A stretch of DNA of 6,831 nucleotides from Cytophagales bacterium (lineage in GTDB: Bacteria > Bacteroidota > Bacteroidia > Cytophagales > Cyclobacteriaceae), in NCBI GenBank assembly GCA_003504855.1, contig DNZD01000168.1, positions 1-6,831 of the forward strand. Direction: 5' to 3'. Made by a program: the position numbers and the translations under genes. The notes beneath the pieces are model-generated. The model saw nothing but the letters and a program-made list of their open reading frames with translations, ran no database searches and was not told the DNA's origin. Shown here in pieces: positions 5,232 to 6,831 of the stretch (position 1 is its first letter; each line of letters opens with the position of its first letter).

Positions 5232-6831
5232 GTGATTCGCCTGCTCCTTCTGATCCTCTTGCCCCTGGCCGCCCGGGCACAGTTCACCTACACCCTCGAT
5301 CAATCGGTGCCGGTGGAGGTTAATGGCGCCGCGTTGCTCAATCCGTGGGCGGGTGGACTTAATTCTGCCCAGGTAAATTCTATCGACCTCAACGGCGATG
5401 GCCAGCAGGATCTTGTGGTGTATGACAAGATGGCGTCCAAGGTAAGTACGTTCCTTGCTGTCAACAAGACGTATGTCTATGCGCCAAAATATGAAAGTCT
5501 TTTTCCACCTGAGATCAACACGTTTCTCATTCTACGCGACTACAACTGCGACGGGAAAAAAGATCTTTTTACGTTTGGTCAGATTGGTATTTATGTATTC
5601 CAAAATACAACCGCCTCCGGGCAGCCCTTAAGCTGGAAAAAGATCACTTTCTACAACCCGGGTGGGACCACCAGGAGCGAGGTACTCCTTACTACAGGGT
5701 TTTCGGGAAAGATAAACCTACTGCCCGGCTCCAATGATTTTCCCAACCTGAAGGACATGGATGGTGATGGCGATCTGGATGTGCTCAACATGCGTTTCGT
5801 GAGTCCCAGCACCGCCGAATACCACAAGAATTTCAGCATGGAGCGCTATGGCCGATGCGATAGTCTTGACCTGGAAAGACAAACCCAAAATTGGGGTGGC
5901 TTTGAAGAGTGTTCGTGTGGAAAAATTGCCTTCGGGGAAACATGCGTTCAACTGGGCGGTCGCACCGAACATACGGGTGGAAAGGCATTGCTTAGCCTTG
6001 ACATGGACAACGACGGTGACCAGGACCTGGTATTTTCAGAAGAAACCTGTTCGCGATTATACTACATGCAGAATACGGGCACTGCCGCTCTTCCCGTGGT
6101 TAATAATTTTACGCTATTTCCCGGCTCAAGTCCCACCGGGATCATTTATTATCCGGCCGGGTACCTTGAAGATGTTGACTTTGATGGTAAGACCGACCTC
6201 ATTGCTTCGCCGAATCTCTATGCGCGCGTTCAACCGGAAAATAATTTTCAACAGTCGCTTTGGCTCTACTCAAATACGGGCACAAATCAATTGCCCAATT
6301 TCACTTTGGTGAAAAATAATTTTCTGCAGGAGACGATGATCGATGTTGGTGACCAGTCAGCGCCCACATTTGCCGATCTCGATCAGGACGGCGACGATGA
6401 CATGATCATCGGTCGCTACATTGACGCAAACCGGCGGGGTACCCTTTCCTATTATGAAAACACGGGCACTGCCCGATCGCCGGCTTTTAGCTGGATAACC
6501 GATGATTTTCTGGGCATCTCATTTCTAAATAATATCAACATCAGTCCCCAGTTTGTCGACTTTGATGGAAATGGAGCTGTTGACCTGATGTTTTCAGGAA
6601 CAGACATCCTTACGGGAAAGACAGAAATTTTCTATGCGCTGAGCAAGAGTGCCTCCAAACCTTCTTATGGCGGGCAAGAAGTTCAAACGCTGAATTTTTC
6701 CTTGGGAACCAATGAGAATTTCTTTGCCACCGACGTAGATCTTGACGGCAAAGTTGACTTACTGGTTGGCCGCAGCAACGGTGCGTTGGAATACTGGCGC
6801 AATGGCGGCACTTCGTTGTCCCTGCTGAATA
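5232..6831 (+). CDS. Exported FG-GAP/VCBS repeat protein, N-terminal part (3' end outside window)
   Basis: The frame is open from 5136 to the window edge with no in-frame ATG near its beginning. The best start is GTG at 5232, which gives a short signal peptide, MIRLLLLILLPLAARA, with a likely cleavage ARA|Q after residue 16. At least 533 residues are present. Eight Asp-rich calcium-loop motifs of the form DxDxDGxxD begin at residues 52, 103, 175, 257, 314, 382, 443 and 501, typical of FG-GAP/VCBS blades that build a beta-propeller. Several are followed by an aromatic-rich NTGT segment (YYMQNTGT, LWLYSNTGT, LSYYENTGT). Between repeats 3 and 4 is a longer insert with Cys209, 227, 229 and 238. 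The protein is probably extracellular or on the cell surface; in Bacteroidota such proteins often carry a C-terminal type IX secretion signal, but that end is not in the window. Its ligand is unknown. It is divergent from murF, 66 bases away. Confidence 0.87.
   Translation, partial: MIRLLLLILLPLAARAQFTYTLDQSVPVEVNGAALLNPWAGGLNSAQVNSIDLNGDGQQDLVVYDKMASKVSTFLAVNKTYVYAPKYESLFPPEINTFLILRDYNCDGKKDLFTFGQIGIYVFQNTTASGQPLSWKKITFYNPGGTTRSEVLLTTGFSGKINLLPGSNDFPNLKDMDGDGDLDVLNMRFVSPSTAEYHKNFSMERYGRCDSLDLERQTQNWGGFEECSCGKIAFGETCVQLGGRTEHTGGKALLSLDMDNDGDQDLVFSEETCSRLYYMQNTGTAALPVVNNFTLFPGSSPTGIIYYPAGYLEDVDFDGKTDLIASPNLYARVQPENNFQQSLWLYSNTGTNQLPNFTLVKNNFLQETMIDVGDQSAPTFADLDQDGDDDMIIGRYIDANRRGTLSYYENTGTARSPAFSWITDDFLGISFLNNINISPQFVDFDGNGAVDLMFSGTDILTGKTEIFYALSKSASKPSYGGQEVQTLNFSLGTNENFFATDVDLDGKVDLLVGRSNGALEYWRNGGTSLSLLN
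5385..6758 (+). repeat. Eight Asp-rich FG-GAP/VCBS calcium-loop repeats within the exported protein
   Basis: The repeats are at protein level. Their loops start at bases 5385 (DLNGDGQQD), 5538 (DYNCDGKKD), 5754 (DMDGDGDLD), 6000 (DMDNDGDQD), 6171 (DVDFDGKTD), 6375 (DLDQDGDDD), 6558 (DFDGNGAVD) and 6732 (DVDLDGKVD). Spacing is 51, 72, 82, 57, 68, 61 and 58 residues. The Asp/Asn at positions 1, 3, 5 and 9 are the expected calcium ligands. More repeats may follow beyond the window. Confidence 0.85.

Noticed and set aside
5848..6312. Plus-strand open frame of 154 residues
   Set aside because: It lies in another frame of the FG-GAP/VCBS gene, whose own frame is continuous with repeated calcium-loop motifs; the alternative translation shows no family pattern.

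Overview
The window looks like a stretch of chromosome from a member of the Bacteroidota, most likely a Cytophagales-type environmental bacterium. The reasons are the pairing of a LytS-type histidine kinase (motif QPHFLFNSLN, N-box ENAIKFGLY) with a LytTR response regulator, the A/T-rich and Shine-Dalgarno-poor translation starts, a candidate Bacteroidota-type promoter, and a large exported FG-GAP/VCBS repeat protein. This assignment is an inference from gene content; there is no rRNA or other marker for exact placement. I see no mobile element, CRISPR array, tRNA or rRNA gene.

Layout: (1) bases 1-257 hold the C-terminal half of a GNAT acetyltransferase whose start lies before the window. (2) Bases 370-3207 hold a tight plus-strand cluster of four genes: a LiaF-like membrane protein, a small DUF4288 protein, a LytS-type sensor kinase and a LytTR response regulator. 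The last three overlap by ATGA (4 bases each), so they are very likely one translationally coupled operon; the LiaF-like gene is 23 bases upstream. (3) Bases 3204-5165 hold a minus-strand pair read as murF then a DUF2461 gene, converging on the regulator gene so closely that the two stop codons overlap. (4) From 5232 to the window edge runs a plus-strand gene, divergent from murF, for an exported protein with a signal peptide and at least eight Asp-rich FG-GAP/VCBS calcium-binding repeats. Its best start is GTG, and it continues beyond the window.

How they may work together: the kinase has four membrane segments and no large external domain, so it resembles an intramembrane-sensing kinase. 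In Firmicutes, LiaF is a membrane partner that restrains the LiaS kinase during cell-envelope stress. By analogy, the LiaF-like protein here may tune the LytS-type kinase, with the regulator acting on DNA through its LytTR domain. The DUF4288 protein embedded in this operon is the least understood member. MurF makes the last cytoplasmic peptidoglycan precursor peptide, which gives the neighbourhood a cell-envelope flavour, but any functional link between the two strands is only inferred.
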